Shown: positions 41,976-50,170, numbered from the stretch's first letter. The stretch is DNA of 51,990 bases from an uncultured Clostridia bacterium (GCA_944328445.1 CALVHO010000016.1:1-51990); one strand, 5' to 3'. Translations and numbers: made by a program. The notes: generated by a model from the letters alone, not told the origin.

Positions 41976-42944
41976 ATGGCTAAATACAACGATCCTTTGG
42001 TCATCGGCAGGGCCGACCCCTTCGTCTGCAAACACACAGACGGGAACTACTACTTCACGGCGACGTATCCCGCCTATGACAGGATCTGCATCCGCAGGGC
42101 GTCGAGCATCAACGGCATCACCGACGCCGAAGAAAAGGTGATCTGGCGCAAGCACGACGAAGGCATCATGGCCTCCCACATCTGGGCGCCCGAGATCCAC
42201 TACATCGACGGCAACTGGTACATCTACTTCGCCGCGGGCGAGAGCAAGCGCGTGTGGGAGATCCGCCCCTACGTGCTCAAATGCACGGGACCTGACCCCA
42301 TGGCCGACCCTTGGGTGGAGCTGGGGCCCATGAAGGCGCACCGCAGCCCTACAAGGCGGCGCAAAAACGGGTACGACAGCTATTCCTTCACCGAATTTTC
42401 GCTGGACGCGACGACCTTCGAGCACCGCGGCAAGCGGTACATGATCTGGGCGGAAAAGGTACACAGGCGCTTCGGCATCTCCAACCTCTACATCGCCGAG
42501 ATGGCCGCGCCCGACGAGCTGAAAACGGTGCAGGTGCTGCTCTGCACCCCCGACTACGACTGGGAGCGCATCGACTTTTGGGTGTGCGAAGGCCCCGCCG
42601 TGCTCAAACACGACGGCAAGATCTTCGTCACCTATTCCGCGAGCGCCACGGGGCAGATGTACTGCATGGGCATGCTCTCGGCCGATGAAGACGCCGACCT
42701 GCTCGACCCCAAGTCCTGGACCAAAAAGCGCTACCCCGTGTTGAAGACCGACCCCGAGAAGAAGGTGTTCGGGCCCGGGCACAATTGCTTTACCACGGGC
42801 GACGACGGCGAAACGCTGTGCATCCTGCACTACCGCGACTATTCGGACAAGCACATTTCGGGCGATCCGCTCAACAACCCCGACCGCCACGCGCACGTTT
42901 TGGAAGTGCAGTTTGAAAACGGCGAACCCGTGTTCCGCCTGTAA
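41976..42944 (+). CDS. Glycoside hydrolase family 43 protein
   Basis: Five-bladed beta-propeller glycosidase, typically an alpha-L-arabinofuranosidase or beta-xylosidase. 322 residues, no signal peptide, hence cytoplasmic and probably acting on imported oligosaccharides. Catalytic-base motif GRADPFVCK, blade motif ASHIWAPEIHY, and the general-acid Glu in FWVCEGPAVLKHDGK; GPGHNCFTTGDDG near the C-terminus is also typical. The ATG at 41976 has GGAG upstream; a TTG six codons earlier is less likely. It is alone, without sugar transporters or regulators. The subfamily and linkage cannot be fixed. Confidence 0.9.
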   Translation: MAKYNDPLVIGRADPFVCKHTDGNYYFTATYPAYDRICIRRASSINGITDAEEKVIWRKHDEGIMASHIWAPEIHYIDGNWYIYFAAGESKRVWEIRPYVLKCTGPDPMADPWVELGPMKAHRSPTRRRKNGYDSYSFTEFSLDATTFEHRGKRYMIWAEKVHRRFGISNLYIAEMAAPDELKTVQVLLCTPDYDWERIDFWVCEGPAVLKHDGKIFVTYSASATGQMYCMGMLSADEDADLLDPKSWTKKRYPVLKTDPEKKVFGPGHNCFTTGDDGETLCILHYRDYSDKHISGDPLNNPDRHAHVLEVQFENGEPVFRL

Positions 42945-43007
42945 AGATCTAAAAACAAACTATGGGCGGCTTCGCTTTGGCGGGGCCGCCCGTTCCGGTA
43001 AAACGAA

Positions 43008-43032
43008 AAGGCCGCGGCTGCGGCCTTTTTTT
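43008..43032 (+). terminator. Terminator of the GH43 gene
   Basis: AAGGCCGC-GGCT-GCGGCCTT then TTTTT; the A-tract on the other side lets it serve the convergent gene too. Confidence 0.85.
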
Positions 43033-43094
43033 CTGCGTTTTTCCTGCCCGCGGCGCCCGTTCACGGCGCGCCCCTATCGGCAAAGCGGAAAGGG

Positions 43095-43961
43095 TCAGTT
43101 CTTTTTCTTGACGAGGGCGCGGTAGGGCTTGATCAGGCCCTTGCCGATGAGGTACTCGTCGCTGCGGTAGGCGTAGTGGAAATCGGTGTAGATGCAGCCG
43201 ACGGGCGAAAGCCCGAACTTGCGCGCCAGGATGTCCAAAAGCTCCTTGGCTTTGCGCACGGCGCGGCGGGAGGTGAGCCGCACGCGCAGCGGCGTGGCCG
43301 CGTGCGAGCGCTTGTCTGACATGTCCTCGAAGCGGTAGGCCGTATCCTCGAACTGCTTGGGATCGAGGGCGAGGTAGAGCATCAGCGTCTTGCCGGCGAC
43401 GGCGAGCTTGGCGATCTTTTGGCGGCCGATGCGGAAATTTTCGCTGCCGACGCACAGGCGGGACTTGACGCCGCCGTAGCTGAGCACCGCGTTCTTGATC
43501 TCGGTGTACAAATCCTGCGCTGTCTCGTTTTGAATGATCTTGGAGGCGAAGGAGCGGCGGAAGCGCGTGACGTATTCGTACCCGTCGGGCGCGGGGCGCG
43601 CATCCTGCAAGACCTGCCCGTTCTGCGCGGCCGCGCCGCGCTCCCCCGCGAGGTCTTCGGCGGCGCACTCTTCGGCGAGCTCTTCGCCGAGGATGGCGGA
43701 AACTTCGGCATCGGGGCCTTCCGTGCCCGCCGCCTGGGCGTCGGGCGCGGCTTCTGCCGTGGCTTCGGCGAGCGCGTCCTGCAACTGTTTGCGGAATTTG
43801 GCCTTGGCGCAAGGGTGCGTTTCCGCCTTCACGCACAGGCCGCACCAATCCATCGTGCCGCAGAGGTCGCGCCCCGCCGCTTCGCTGGCGAGCCACTTGT
43901 CCACGTCGATGACGCGCTGCATGCGCGCAAATTCTTCCTGCGAGACACCTGAAATGTTCAT
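43095..43961 (-). CDS. Uncharacterised protein with a four-Cys N-terminus, paralog A
   Basis: No known family was recognised. 288 residues. Residues 30-55 carry C-x5-C-x2-C-x7-C (Cys34, 40, 43, 51), which could bind zinc or an iron-sulfur cluster. Residues 60-125 are an acidic Ala-rich linker. Residues 130-285 form a basic domain shared with the protein at 48524-50029: both have an RRSF motif, GVK(S/E)R, LYLALDP, S-(D/E)-KR and GLIK(P/V)Y in the same order. No signal peptide or membrane helix. ATG at 43961 with GGGGAG; own promoter. Confidence 0.8.
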   Translation of the reverse strand: MNISGVSQEEFARMQRVIDVDKWLASEAAGRDLCGTMDWCGLCVKAETHPCAKAKFRKQLQDALAEATAEAAPDAQAAGTEGPDAEVSAILGEELAEECAAEDLAGERGAAAQNGQVLQDARPAPDGYEYVTRFRRSFASKIIQNETAQDLYTEIKNAVLSYGGVKSRLCVGSENFRIGRQKIAKLAVAGKTLMLYLALDPKQFEDTAYRFEDMSDKRSHAATPLRVRLTSRRAVRKAKELLDILARKFGLSPVGCIYTDFHYAYRSDEYLIGKGLIKPYRALVKKKN

Positions 43962-44021
43962 GTTCTCCCCTTTGCGGGCGCCGCGGCCGAACGGACGGGC
44001 GGCCCGAAACTTCCGCGCATT

Positions 44022-44050
44022 ATTATAATACAAACGGCGTGCAAATGCAA
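44022..44050 (-). promoter_or_regulatory. Promoter of paralog A
   Basis: Minus strand: -35 TTGCAT (44050-44045), 17-base spacer, -10 TATAAT (44027-44022). Confidence 0.75.
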
Positions 44051-44127
44051 CCGTTGCGCCCGATATATTCAAAAGAAAATCACGAGCCGTATACCAAAGA
44101 ATGCGCCCGAACGCGGGGATATGCGCG

Positions 44128-44156
44128 AATTATGCCTGGCATAGTACTATACAAAC
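44128..44156. repeat. 29-base intergenic palindromic repeat, copy 2
   Basis: TATGCC-T-GGCATA overlaps a second palindrome ATAGTACTAT, followed by ACAAAC; 25 of 29 bases match copy 1 (28042-28070), in the same orientation. It lies 47 bases past the ABC permease stop codon. Confidence 0.75.
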
Positions 44157-44202
44157 GCAAGTAAACCGCACATTTCGGCGCAGATACGGGCGAATGTTTT
44201 GC

Positions 44203-44808
44203 TCAGAAATCTTTTTTCGCATAGACGCGGCAGGATACGGCCGCCGAGGCGGGAACGCCCGCTATGCCGAGCGCAGCCGTAGCGACGGCCGCGATGCGCG
44301 CGGGGTCCCCTCCCGCCAGCTCCACGAGGGATGCCCCGCCGACGCTGAGCAGCACGACGGCGAGGATGACGAGGATGTAGACCGCGCGCGATTTTTCCAC
44401 GCCGATGCGGAAGACGAGGGGCAGCAGGATATCGAACACCATGAGCCCGAAGCCGCCGAAGGTGAGCGCGGCCAGCAGGTTCTGCTCGGTCCCCATGTGC
44501 GGGACGGCGAGGAAGAGGAAGGAGATCCCCCACACGGGCAGGAACACGCACAGCCCCAAGAGGTAGCGCGCGAACACGAGCCCGCGCCGCGTGACGCCCG
44601 ATGCCAAGGCGAAGGCGTCCCAGTGGTCCTTTTCGTCGTAGGACACCGCCGACAACGGCGCCGCCACGCCGCAGAAGATGGTGAGCCCCGCGTAGAAATA
44701 GACGTTGCCCGTCGCGATGCCCAGAATAAAAAAGGCGACGAGGATGGCGGCGTAATAGACGAGCTGCCCCGCCACGTTTTTGAAGTCTTTTACGAACGTT
44801 CCGATCAT
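44203..44808 (-). CDS. ABC-2 type permease
   Basis: Membrane half of a small exporter. 201 residues with about six hydrophobic segments. The cytoplasmic segment YDEKDHWDAFALASGVTRRG is the hallmark of the ABC2_membrane_5 group, in which permease and ATPase are controlled by a GntR (YtrA-like) regulator. It overlaps the ATPase gene in an ATGA. Substrate unknown. Confidence 0.88.
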   Translation of the reverse strand: MIGTFVKDFKNVAGQLVYYAAILVAFFILGIATGNVYFYAGLTIFCGVAAPLSAVSYDEKDHWDAFALASGVTRRGLVFARYLLGLCVFLPVWGISFLFLAVPHMGTEQNLLAALTFGGFGLMVFDILLPLVFRIGVEKSRAVYILVILAVVLLSVGGASLVELAGGDPARIAAVATAALGIAGVPASAAVSCRVYAKKDF

Positions 44809-45662
44809 TGTTTTGCCTCCGTCTTTTCGCCCCGCGAGAGCAGGAGCATGATGTCCTCGATGCCCGCCCTGCCCGCCGCGGTGCCCGCGGGCAGCAGGGC
44901 GCGCTCGGCGAGCACGTCGCAGCCGAATTCCCCGCGGCGCACGGCGACGGCCGCGCGGCCGAGGGCCGCGATCTCCCCTTCCGCGCAGCGCACCAGGCAG
45001 TAGCGCTCAGTCAGGGCGTCCTTTTCTTCAAAAAACAGGAGTTCGCCTTCGTGCAAAAAGGCGATGTAGTCGCACAGCTTTTCGAGGTCGGACAGGATGT
45101 GCGAGGAGATGAGCACGGCGCGGTCTTCGCCCTGCATGAAGTCGTACAAGAGGCCGAGCACCTCGTCGCGCGCGACGGGGTCGAGCCCGCCCGTCGGCTC
45201 GTCGAGCAGCAGCAGCCGCGCGCCGTGCGAGAGCGCCGCCGCCAGCGCCGCTTTCTGCCCCATGCCGCGCGAAAAAGTTTTCAATTTTTTGTCCGCGGGC
45301 AGGGAAAAGCGCTCGGCCCAGCCGAAAAAGGCGGCCTCGTCCCAGCGGGCAAAGACGCGCTTCATGACCGCGTTCATGCCTTTGAGGTCGAGATTTTCGG
45401 GCAGGCACGGCTGCCCGAGCACGACGCCGACGGCGCCGCGGTCCTCGCGAGAGAGCGCCGCGGCGGGCTTGCCGAACACCGAAACGGAGCCCGCGTCCGG
45501 CCGCACGAGCCCGAGGATGCTCTTGATGAGCGTGCTCTTGCCCGCGCCGTTTTCGCCGATGAGCCCGACGACGGCGCCGCGCGGCACCCGCAGCGTGACC
45601 CCGCGCAGCGCAAACCCTTCAAACTTTTTGCACAGGTTTTCCGTGCGCACCAAATCTTCCAT
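44805..45662 (-). CDS. ABC transporter ATPase
   Basis: 285 residues. GENGAGKST P-loop (about 34-42), Q-loop LGQPCLPENLDLKGMN, signature FSRGMGQKAALAAAL (variant of LSGGQ), Walker B LLLLDEPTGGLDP and switch SSHILSDLEKLCD. The C-terminal 70 residues resemble those of BcrA/YtrB-type ATPases. ATG at 45662 with GGAGAAGGG; longer in-frame extension rejected. Likely partner of the permease that overlaps it; probably involved in envelope-stress or antimicrobial-compound export. Confidence 0.92.
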   Translation of the reverse strand: MEDLVRTENLCKKFEGFALRGVTLRVPRGAVVGLIGENGAGKSTLIKSILGLVRPDAGSVSVFGKPAAALSREDRGAVGVVLGQPCLPENLDLKGMNAVMKRVFARWDEAAFFGWAERFSLPADKKLKTFSRGMGQKAALAAALSHGARLLLLDEPTGGLDPVARDEVLGLLYDFMQGEDRAVLISSHILSDLEKLCDYIAFLHEGELLFFEEKDALTERYCLVRCAEGEIAALGRAAVAVRRGEFGCDVLAERALLPAGTAAGRAGIEDIMLLLSRGEKTEAKQ

Positions 45663-45823
45663 TCCCTTCTCCCCGCCCGCCGCGCGGGCAAATTTTCCGT
45701 GAACGGGGCCACGCAGAGGCCCGTTCAGTTTATCTTTATATAGGATAGGCCCGCCCGCCGAAGAGGCTGCGCCGCGCACGGGCAGCATTTTGCCGCATCC
45801 CGTGAACGTGCCCCGCGCGGGGT

Positions 45824-46207
45824 TTACGGCCCGCCGTTTTCCTTGACGATGAGGGCGAACATCGCGTCGAGCTCTTCGGGCGAGATGCCGCCCCTCCGCG
45901 CCAATTCGGCGGCCTCGGCAAACTTTTGTTCGATCTGCTTCAAATGTTCTTCGCGCACGAGGTCGCCGTTTTTGGCCGCCACGAAACTGCCCTTGCCCGG
46001 TATAGTGTACACAAAGCCGTCGCGTTCCAAGTCGTCAAAGGCGCGCTTGGTGGTGATGACGCTGATGCGCAGCTCCTTGGCCAGCGCGCGGATGGAGGGC
46101 AGCGCCTCCCCTTCCGCGCATTCGCCGCGCAGGATGGCGGACTTGATCTGCACATAGATCTGTTCGTAGATCGGCCTGTCGCTCCCGTTGCCGATGATGA
46201 TGTTCAT
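45824..46207 (-). CDS. GntR-family regulator, YtrA subfamily
   Basis: 127 residues: winged-helix domain at residues 10-75 (PIYEQIYVQIKSAILRGE, LPSIRALAKEL, TTKRAFDDLERDGFVYTIPGKGSFV) and a short helical C-terminus of about 45 residues, the YtrA layout. The gene lies 161 bases before the ABC exporter genes, which it presumably represses; that gap contains only GC-rich sequence and a weak TATATAA-like run. Start ATG at 46207 after GGGGGAGGG. A 10+10 palindrome covers its -10. Confidence 0.94.
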   Translation of the reverse strand: MNIIIGNGSDRPIYEQIYVQIKSAILRGECAEGEALPSIRALAKELRISVITTKRAFDDLERDGFVYTIPGKGSFVAAKNGDLVREEHLKQIEQKFAEAAELARRGGISPEELDAMFALIVKENGGP

Positions 46208-46245
46208 GCGCCCTCCCCCGGCCCGCGACGCGCGCCCGTCCGCCA

Positions 46246-46286
46246 ACTGTATATATTCATTATATACAGTATGTACGCAATGTCAA
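46246..46286 (-). promoter_or_regulatory. Promoter and operator of the GntR regulator
   Basis: Minus strand: -35 TTGACA (46286-46281), 16-base spacer, -10 TATAAT (46264-46259). A perfect inverted repeat ACTGTATATA-TTCAT-TATATACAGT (46246-46270) covers the -10 and the start point; YtrA-type proteins bind such sites. Confidence 0.88.
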
Positions 46287-46317
46287 GCATTTTTTGCAAA
46301 AAACTTGCACAAAACGC

Positions 46318-46350
46318 TTGACATCCTATACTATGTATTGTATAGTATTG
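46318..46350 (+). promoter_or_regulatory. Promoter and operator of the PadR operon
   Basis: -35 TTGACA (46318-46323), 17-base spacer, -10 TATAGT (46341-46346). ATACTAT-GTATTGT-ATAGTAT, a perfect 7+7 inverted repeat at about 46328-46348, spans the spacer and -10, a fitting site for autoregulation by PadR. Confidence 0.85.
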
Positions 46351-46378
46351 TGCATAAAAGAGTATGCGCGGAGTGAGC

Positions 46379-46693
46379 ATGGACACACAACTGAAAAAGG
46401 GCCTGCTCGACGTGTGCGTACTGGCGGTGCTGCGCGGGGGCGAGTCCTACGGGTATAAGATCTTGCAGGACGTGGAGGCGTACATCGCGATGTCCGAATC
46501 GACGCTCTACCCCATCTTGAAGCGGCTGGAAGCGGCGGGCGCGGTGACGGTGCACAGCCGCGAATTCAACGGGAGGCTGCGCAAGTACTACGCGCTGACC
46601 GAACGCGGCCGCCAAAGGCTGGAAGAATTTTCCGAAGACGCGCGCGAATTTCAGCGCATCTATACACTCATCGCCGACGGAGGCAAACCATGA
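46379..46693 (+). CDS. PadR-family transcriptional regulator
   Basis: 104 residues, the short PadR type (no C-terminal helix domain). Winged helix: LKKGLLDVCVLAVLRGGESYGYKIL, then SESTLYPILKRLEAAGAV recognition region and RKYYALTERGRQRLEEF wing. ATG at 46379 with GGAG; an ATG five codons upstream is possible. The stop codon overlaps the next start in an ATGA. This PadR-DUF1700-DUF4097 order is frequent in Firmicutes. Confidence 0.95.
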   Translation: MDTQLKKGLLDVCVLAVLRGGESYGYKILQDVEAYIAMSESTLYPILKRLEAAGAVTVHSREFNGRLRKYYALTERGRQRLEEFSEDAREFQRIYTLIADGGKP

Positions 46694-47319
46694 ACCGGCA
46701 AGACAGACAAAAACAACGCTGGTTCCGCGAACTGGAAAAGGGGCTGCGTCCCCTGCCCAAGGCGGAACGGCGGGCGGCGCTTTGCTATTTTGAAGAGATG
46801 TACTGCGACAGGCTGGACGCGGGCGAAGAGCCCGAAAACATCCTGCGCGCCTTCGGCCCGCCCGCCCAAGCCGCGGCCCGCTTTTTGGAAGAGAGCGCGA
46901 AAGCCGCGCCCGCCGCGGAGCAAGGCGGGACGTGCGCAAGCGGCCGTGCGGGCGGCGCGGACGGCGGGAACAGGCGCCACCCCCTGCTCGCGGCGGCGCT
47001 CTTCGTGCTGCCCGGCATCCCCGTGCTGGCAACGCTGCTCGCCCTGGCCGCGACGGCGCTGGCGCTGGCCGTGTGCGGGCCTGTGTTCGTCGCGGCGGGG
47101 CTGGCCGATTTCGTCTACTTTTTTGTACAGCTTTGCAGCGGCGGCGGGGCGGCCTGCGCGGCACACCTGGGCATCGGGCTGGGCCTGGCGGGCCTCGGGT
47201 GCCTGTTCATCCCGCTGTTTCTGTTCATCGGCAAAAAACTGATCGCGCTCTGTGGCAAGGTGCTGGCGGGCACGGGTCGGCTGCTGCTCGGCAAGAAAAA
47301 GGAGGCCGTTCATGCGTAA
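46690..47319 (+). CDS. DUF1700 family membrane protein
   Basis: 209 residues. Residues 1-70 are the cytoplasmic DUF1700 helical region (ELEKGLRPLPKAERRAALCYFEEMY, then NILRAFGPPAQAA), followed by an Ala/Gly-rich stretch and three to four membrane helices (about 97-190) with a basic C-terminus. Related proteins are thought to modulate envelope stress regulators; the exact role is unknown. Coupled at both ends by overlaps (4 and 8 bases). Confidence 0.9.
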   Translation: MNRQDRQKQRWFRELEKGLRPLPKAERRAALCYFEEMYCDRLDAGEEPENILRAFGPPAQAAARFLEESAKAAPAAEQGGTCASGRAGGADGGNRRHPLLAAALFVLPGIPVLATLLALAATALALAVCGPVFVAAGLADFVYFFVQLCSGGGAACAAHLGIGLGLAGLGCLFIPLFLFIGKKLIALCGKVLAGTGRLLLGKKKEAVHA

Positions 47320-48355
47320 GGCAAAAAAGATCCTCATCATCGCAGGCTGCGCGCTGCTGGCGGCGGCCGTCATCCTCTTTTGCGGCGGCATGAGCGCGGC
47401 GGGCTGGGACTTTTCGGCGCTGGGCACGGTGCACTACGAAGAGCGCACCTTCACGGCCGAGGAGGAGGTGCGCAGCGTGACCGTGCGCTACGAGACGGCG
47501 AACGTTTGCGTGCGCTTTGACGAAAACGCGGAACGGGCGCGCGTGCTCTACCCCGTGCGGGAGGGCGGCACCGTGCACGTCTCCCTGCAAGACGGCGCGC
47601 TTTCGATCGAAGAAGAGACAAAATTCACCTTCGGATCCCTCTTCCAATGGGATCTGGAAAGCCCGCAACTGACCGTCGAACTGCCCGCGGGCACCGCCTG
47701 CGCGCTCGACATCGAGACGGACGGCGACATCGCGGCCGAAGGCAGCGCGCCCGCCGCGGCGGTGCGGCTGGCGTCGGGCAACGGCGATGTACGCGCGGCC
47801 GGCCTGCACGCCGCGGACGCGGAATTTTCCTCCGCGAACGGAGACGTTGCGCTGGAAGAGGTGCAGGCCGAGACAGTCCGCGCCCGCAGCGACAACGGCG
47901 GCGTGACGGCGCGCGGCGCAGAAGCGGAGACGCTCGCCTGCCGCCGCAGCAACGGGGACGTGACCCTCGAAAACGTGACGGCTGCCACGTTGGAGGCGGG
48001 CTCCGCCAACGGGGACGTGCTCCTCGGCGGCGAAGTGCGCGCAGGCGTGTTCACGGCCGAAACGGACAACGGCGCCATCCGCAGCGCGGAGGGCGCACGC
48101 CTGGCGGCGGACAGGGCGGAATGCAGGACGGACAACGGAGACATCCGCCTGCAAGGCACGGCGGACGTGCAGGAGTTTACGGCCGAGACCCGCACGGGCG
48201 ACATCCGCATCCTCGCCCTCGCGGGCGGGCAGCAGGCGTACACGCTGTTTTTGAACACGGATACGGGGCGGGCGAACCTGCCCTCGGGCGGAAGCGGCGC
48301 GCGGCGGCTGACGGCGCAGACGGACACGGGCGACATCGAACTGCAATTTTCCTGA
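47312..48355 (+). CDS. DUF4097 family beta-repeat protein, membrane-anchored
   Basis: 347 residues. N-terminal membrane anchor (residues 6-27) then a large outer part of regular beta repeats in which (S/D/T)-(A/D)-NGD(V/I) recurs roughly every 18-20 residues (GNGDVRA, ANGDVAL, SNGDVTL, ANGDVLL, DNGDIRL, TGDIRI, TGDIELQF), forming a beta-helix-like adhesin/sensor. Proteins of this type accompany PadR and DUF1700. ATG at 47312, eight bases inside the previous gene. Confidence 0.9.
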   Translation: MRKAKKILIIAGCALLAAAVILFCGGMSAAGWDFSALGTVHYEERTFTAEEEVRSVTVRYETANVCVRFDENAERARVLYPVREGGTVHVSLQDGALSIEEETKFTFGSLFQWDLESPQLTVELPAGTACALDIETDGDIAAEGSAPAAAVRLASGNGDVRAAGLHAADAEFSSANGDVALEEVQAETVRARSDNGGVTARGAEAETLACRRSNGDVTLENVTAATLEAGSANGDVLLGGEVRAGVFTAETDNGAIRSAEGARLAADRAECRTDNGDIRLQGTADVQEFTAETRTGDIRILALAGGQQAYTLFLNTDTGRANLPSGGSGARRLTAQTDTGDIELQFS

Positions 48356-48437
48356 TCCCTTCCCAAAAATTAACGGGAGGCGCCCCGCACACGCGGCGCC
48401 CCGATAAGCCGCCGCACAAGCTGCGGGACATGAAAGA

Positions 48438-48477
48438 GCCGCCCCGCGCCTTTGCTTTCGCAAAGGCGCGGGGCGGC
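48438..48477. terminator. Long hairpin between the DUF4097 and uL15-like genes
   Basis: Eighteen perfect pairs (GCCGCCCCGCGCCTTTGC with its complement) around a TTTC loop, between convergent genes. U-tracts are weak on both sides (CTTTG and TCTTT). Confidence 0.6.
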
Positions 48478-48523
48478 CGCTTTGCATCCGAAACACTCTA
48501 CGGGGCGGTCACGCGGGCGACGT

Positions 48524-50029
48524 TCACGCCCTGCGCAGGCGCACGGCCTTGCTGCCCGTGAGCGCGATCATCTTGATGGCGGGCAGCGAAAAGTCCGCTG
48601 CCTCGATGGTCAGGGATTTATCGAGGGTGCCGCGGGCCAAGACCTTGCAGGCGGCCGCCTTCTTGTCGACGAGGCCGCGCTCTTTGAGGGAGGCGAGGTC
48701 GACGGTCTCCCCTTCGCGGTAATGGGCGGAAATGGTGTCGAGATTGATGTAGGTGCGCTTGCCCGCGGTCACGCGCGCCTCCTTGACCTCGGCCAGGGCG
48801 ATGAGCTCTTTGGCCGTCGCGTCGGAGATGAGTTCTTCCGCCTCCCCCACCGTGACGCGGTCGGTGACGGTGTAGGCGGAAAGGCTCTGCACAGTGGCGC
48901 CCTGTTCGATCATCTCTTCGAGCTGTTCGGCCGAGACCTGCTCGCCCGTCTCCTTTTTGGCGTACACCTTGATAAGACCGCGGCGGATGAGCGGTTCACG
49001 CTCCTCGTACGGGATGTCGAGCGGCTCGGAAAAGGGCTCCTGCGCCAAGGCGAACCGCTCCGCCGCCTGCGCGAGAAGTTCGAGGGCATAGGCGAAGCTG
49101 CGGCTGCCCGTTATCTTGTAGCGGACGGGCACGTTGGCGTAGCGGCGCTTTTCGGAAACGTCGCGGTAATGGTATTTTTCATCGACGGCGGAAGGGTCGA
49201 GCGCGAGGTAGAGGATGAGGCTCTTGCGGTTGGCGTTGACCTTGGCAAACTGCCTGCGCCCGACGTTGTAGCTGTCGTAATTCCAGCTGACGCGCTCCTT
49301 CACGCCCGCGCACGAACGCAGCGCGTCGCGCAGGCGGTTGTAGTACCCCTTCATGACGTCGTCGGCCTGGATGAGGCGCGCCGTGAAGCTGCGGCGGTAC
49401 TGCACGAAGACTTTGGCCCCCGTGACCGTCGTCACCAGCGCATTGTCGATCTCGTCCCCTTCGGCCGCCTCGTCGTCCTCGGCGGGCTCTTCGGGCTCCT
49501 CTTCGCCCCCTTCTTCGGCGGGCGCTTTCTCGGGCGTCTCCTCGACGGGCTCCATCATCTCCACAACGGGCGCGGGCGCCGCTGCAACTGGTTCGGCCGC
49601 CGCTGCGGGCTCCGTCGCCGCGGACAGCGCTTCGGCAGACGGGACCTCGGCGGGAAGATCTTCGGCGACGGGCTCTACGGCATCCCCTTCGGCGGGCACC
49701 CACTTCGCGTAGAGGGCGCCGCGGCCCAGCGGCATGCGGTAGACGCCGCCGCAGGGTCTGGTCAGCCCCTCGTCGAGGTACCAGCCCGCAAACGTATAGC
49801 CCTCGCGCGGGGCGGGCGGCGAAACGTGCACGGCGGACAGGCCCGCGTGCTTTTCGTGCACCGTCTTGTCGCCGAGGTGCAGTTCGAGCGGAAAGCGGGC
49901 GCACAGCAAAACCAACAGCACGACGGCCGCCACCCCCGCCACCGCGCCGACGATCAGGTATACGAGCTGCGTCTGCGTGAGCAAGAGCGCGCGCTGTATA
50001 CCCGCAAAGGGCTGCAAAAGTACATCCAT
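48524..50029 (-). CDS. Membrane protein with InlB-type repeat and uL15-like C-terminus, paralog B
   Basis: 501 residues of unknown function with a mosaic layout. Residues 22-44: one membrane helix. 66-112: a Listeria-Bacteroides (InlB B) repeat, PREGYTFAGWYLDEGLT ... GALYAKW. 113-196: acidic Pro/Glu linker. 199-345: the domain shared with paralog A (YRRSFTARL, LYLALDP, GLIKVY). 425-501: a segment like the C-terminal half of ribosomal protein uL15 (YINLDTIS, VDLASLKERGLV, CKVLARGTLDKSLTIEA, FSLPAI). This cannot replace ribosomal L15, whose N-terminal half is missing. AAGGAG precedes the ATG; own promoter. Confidence 0.82.
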   Translation of the reverse strand: MDVLLQPFAGIQRALLLTQTQLVYLIVGAVAGVAAVVLLVLLCARFPLELHLGDKTVHEKHAGLSAVHVSPPAPREGYTFAGWYLDEGLTRPCGGVYRMPLGRGALYAKWVPAEGDAVEPVAEDLPAEVPSAEALSAATEPAAAAEPVAAAPAPVVEMMEPVEETPEKAPAEEGGEEEPEEPAEDDEAAEGDEIDNALVTTVTGAKVFVQYRRSFTARLIQADDVMKGYYNRLRDALRSCAGVKERVSWNYDSYNVGRRQFAKVNANRKSLILYLALDPSAVDEKYHYRDVSEKRRYANVPVRYKITGSRSFAYALELLAQAAERFALAQEPFSEPLDIPYEEREPLIRRGLIKVYAKKETGEQVSAEQLEEMIEQGATVQSLSAYTVTDRVTVGEAEELISDATAKELIALAEVKEARVTAGKRTYINLDTISAHYREGETVDLASLKERGLVDKKAAACKVLARGTLDKSLTIEAADFSLPAIKMIALTGSKAVRLRRA

Positions 50030-50092
50030 GAAAAGCTCCTTCCCCGCGGCGGCCGAAAGGCCGACGGCGGGTCGTGTGAACGTTACCCTCCC

Positions 50093-50121
50093 AGTATACC
50101 ATCCGCGGGCGGCGTTGGCAA
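50093..50121 (-). promoter_or_regulatory. Promoter of paralog B
   Basis: Minus strand: -35 TTGCCA (50121-50116), 17-base spacer, -10 TATACT (50098-50093). Confidence 0.75.
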
Positions 50122-50170
50122 GACCTTTTTGTGAAATAATTTGTAAAAAACCGTCCGCGCGCGTCGAAGA

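Noticed and set aside
48524..50029. Call as a true ribosomal protein L15
   Set aside because: Only the C-terminal half is similar, and the protein has a membrane anchor and several other domains.
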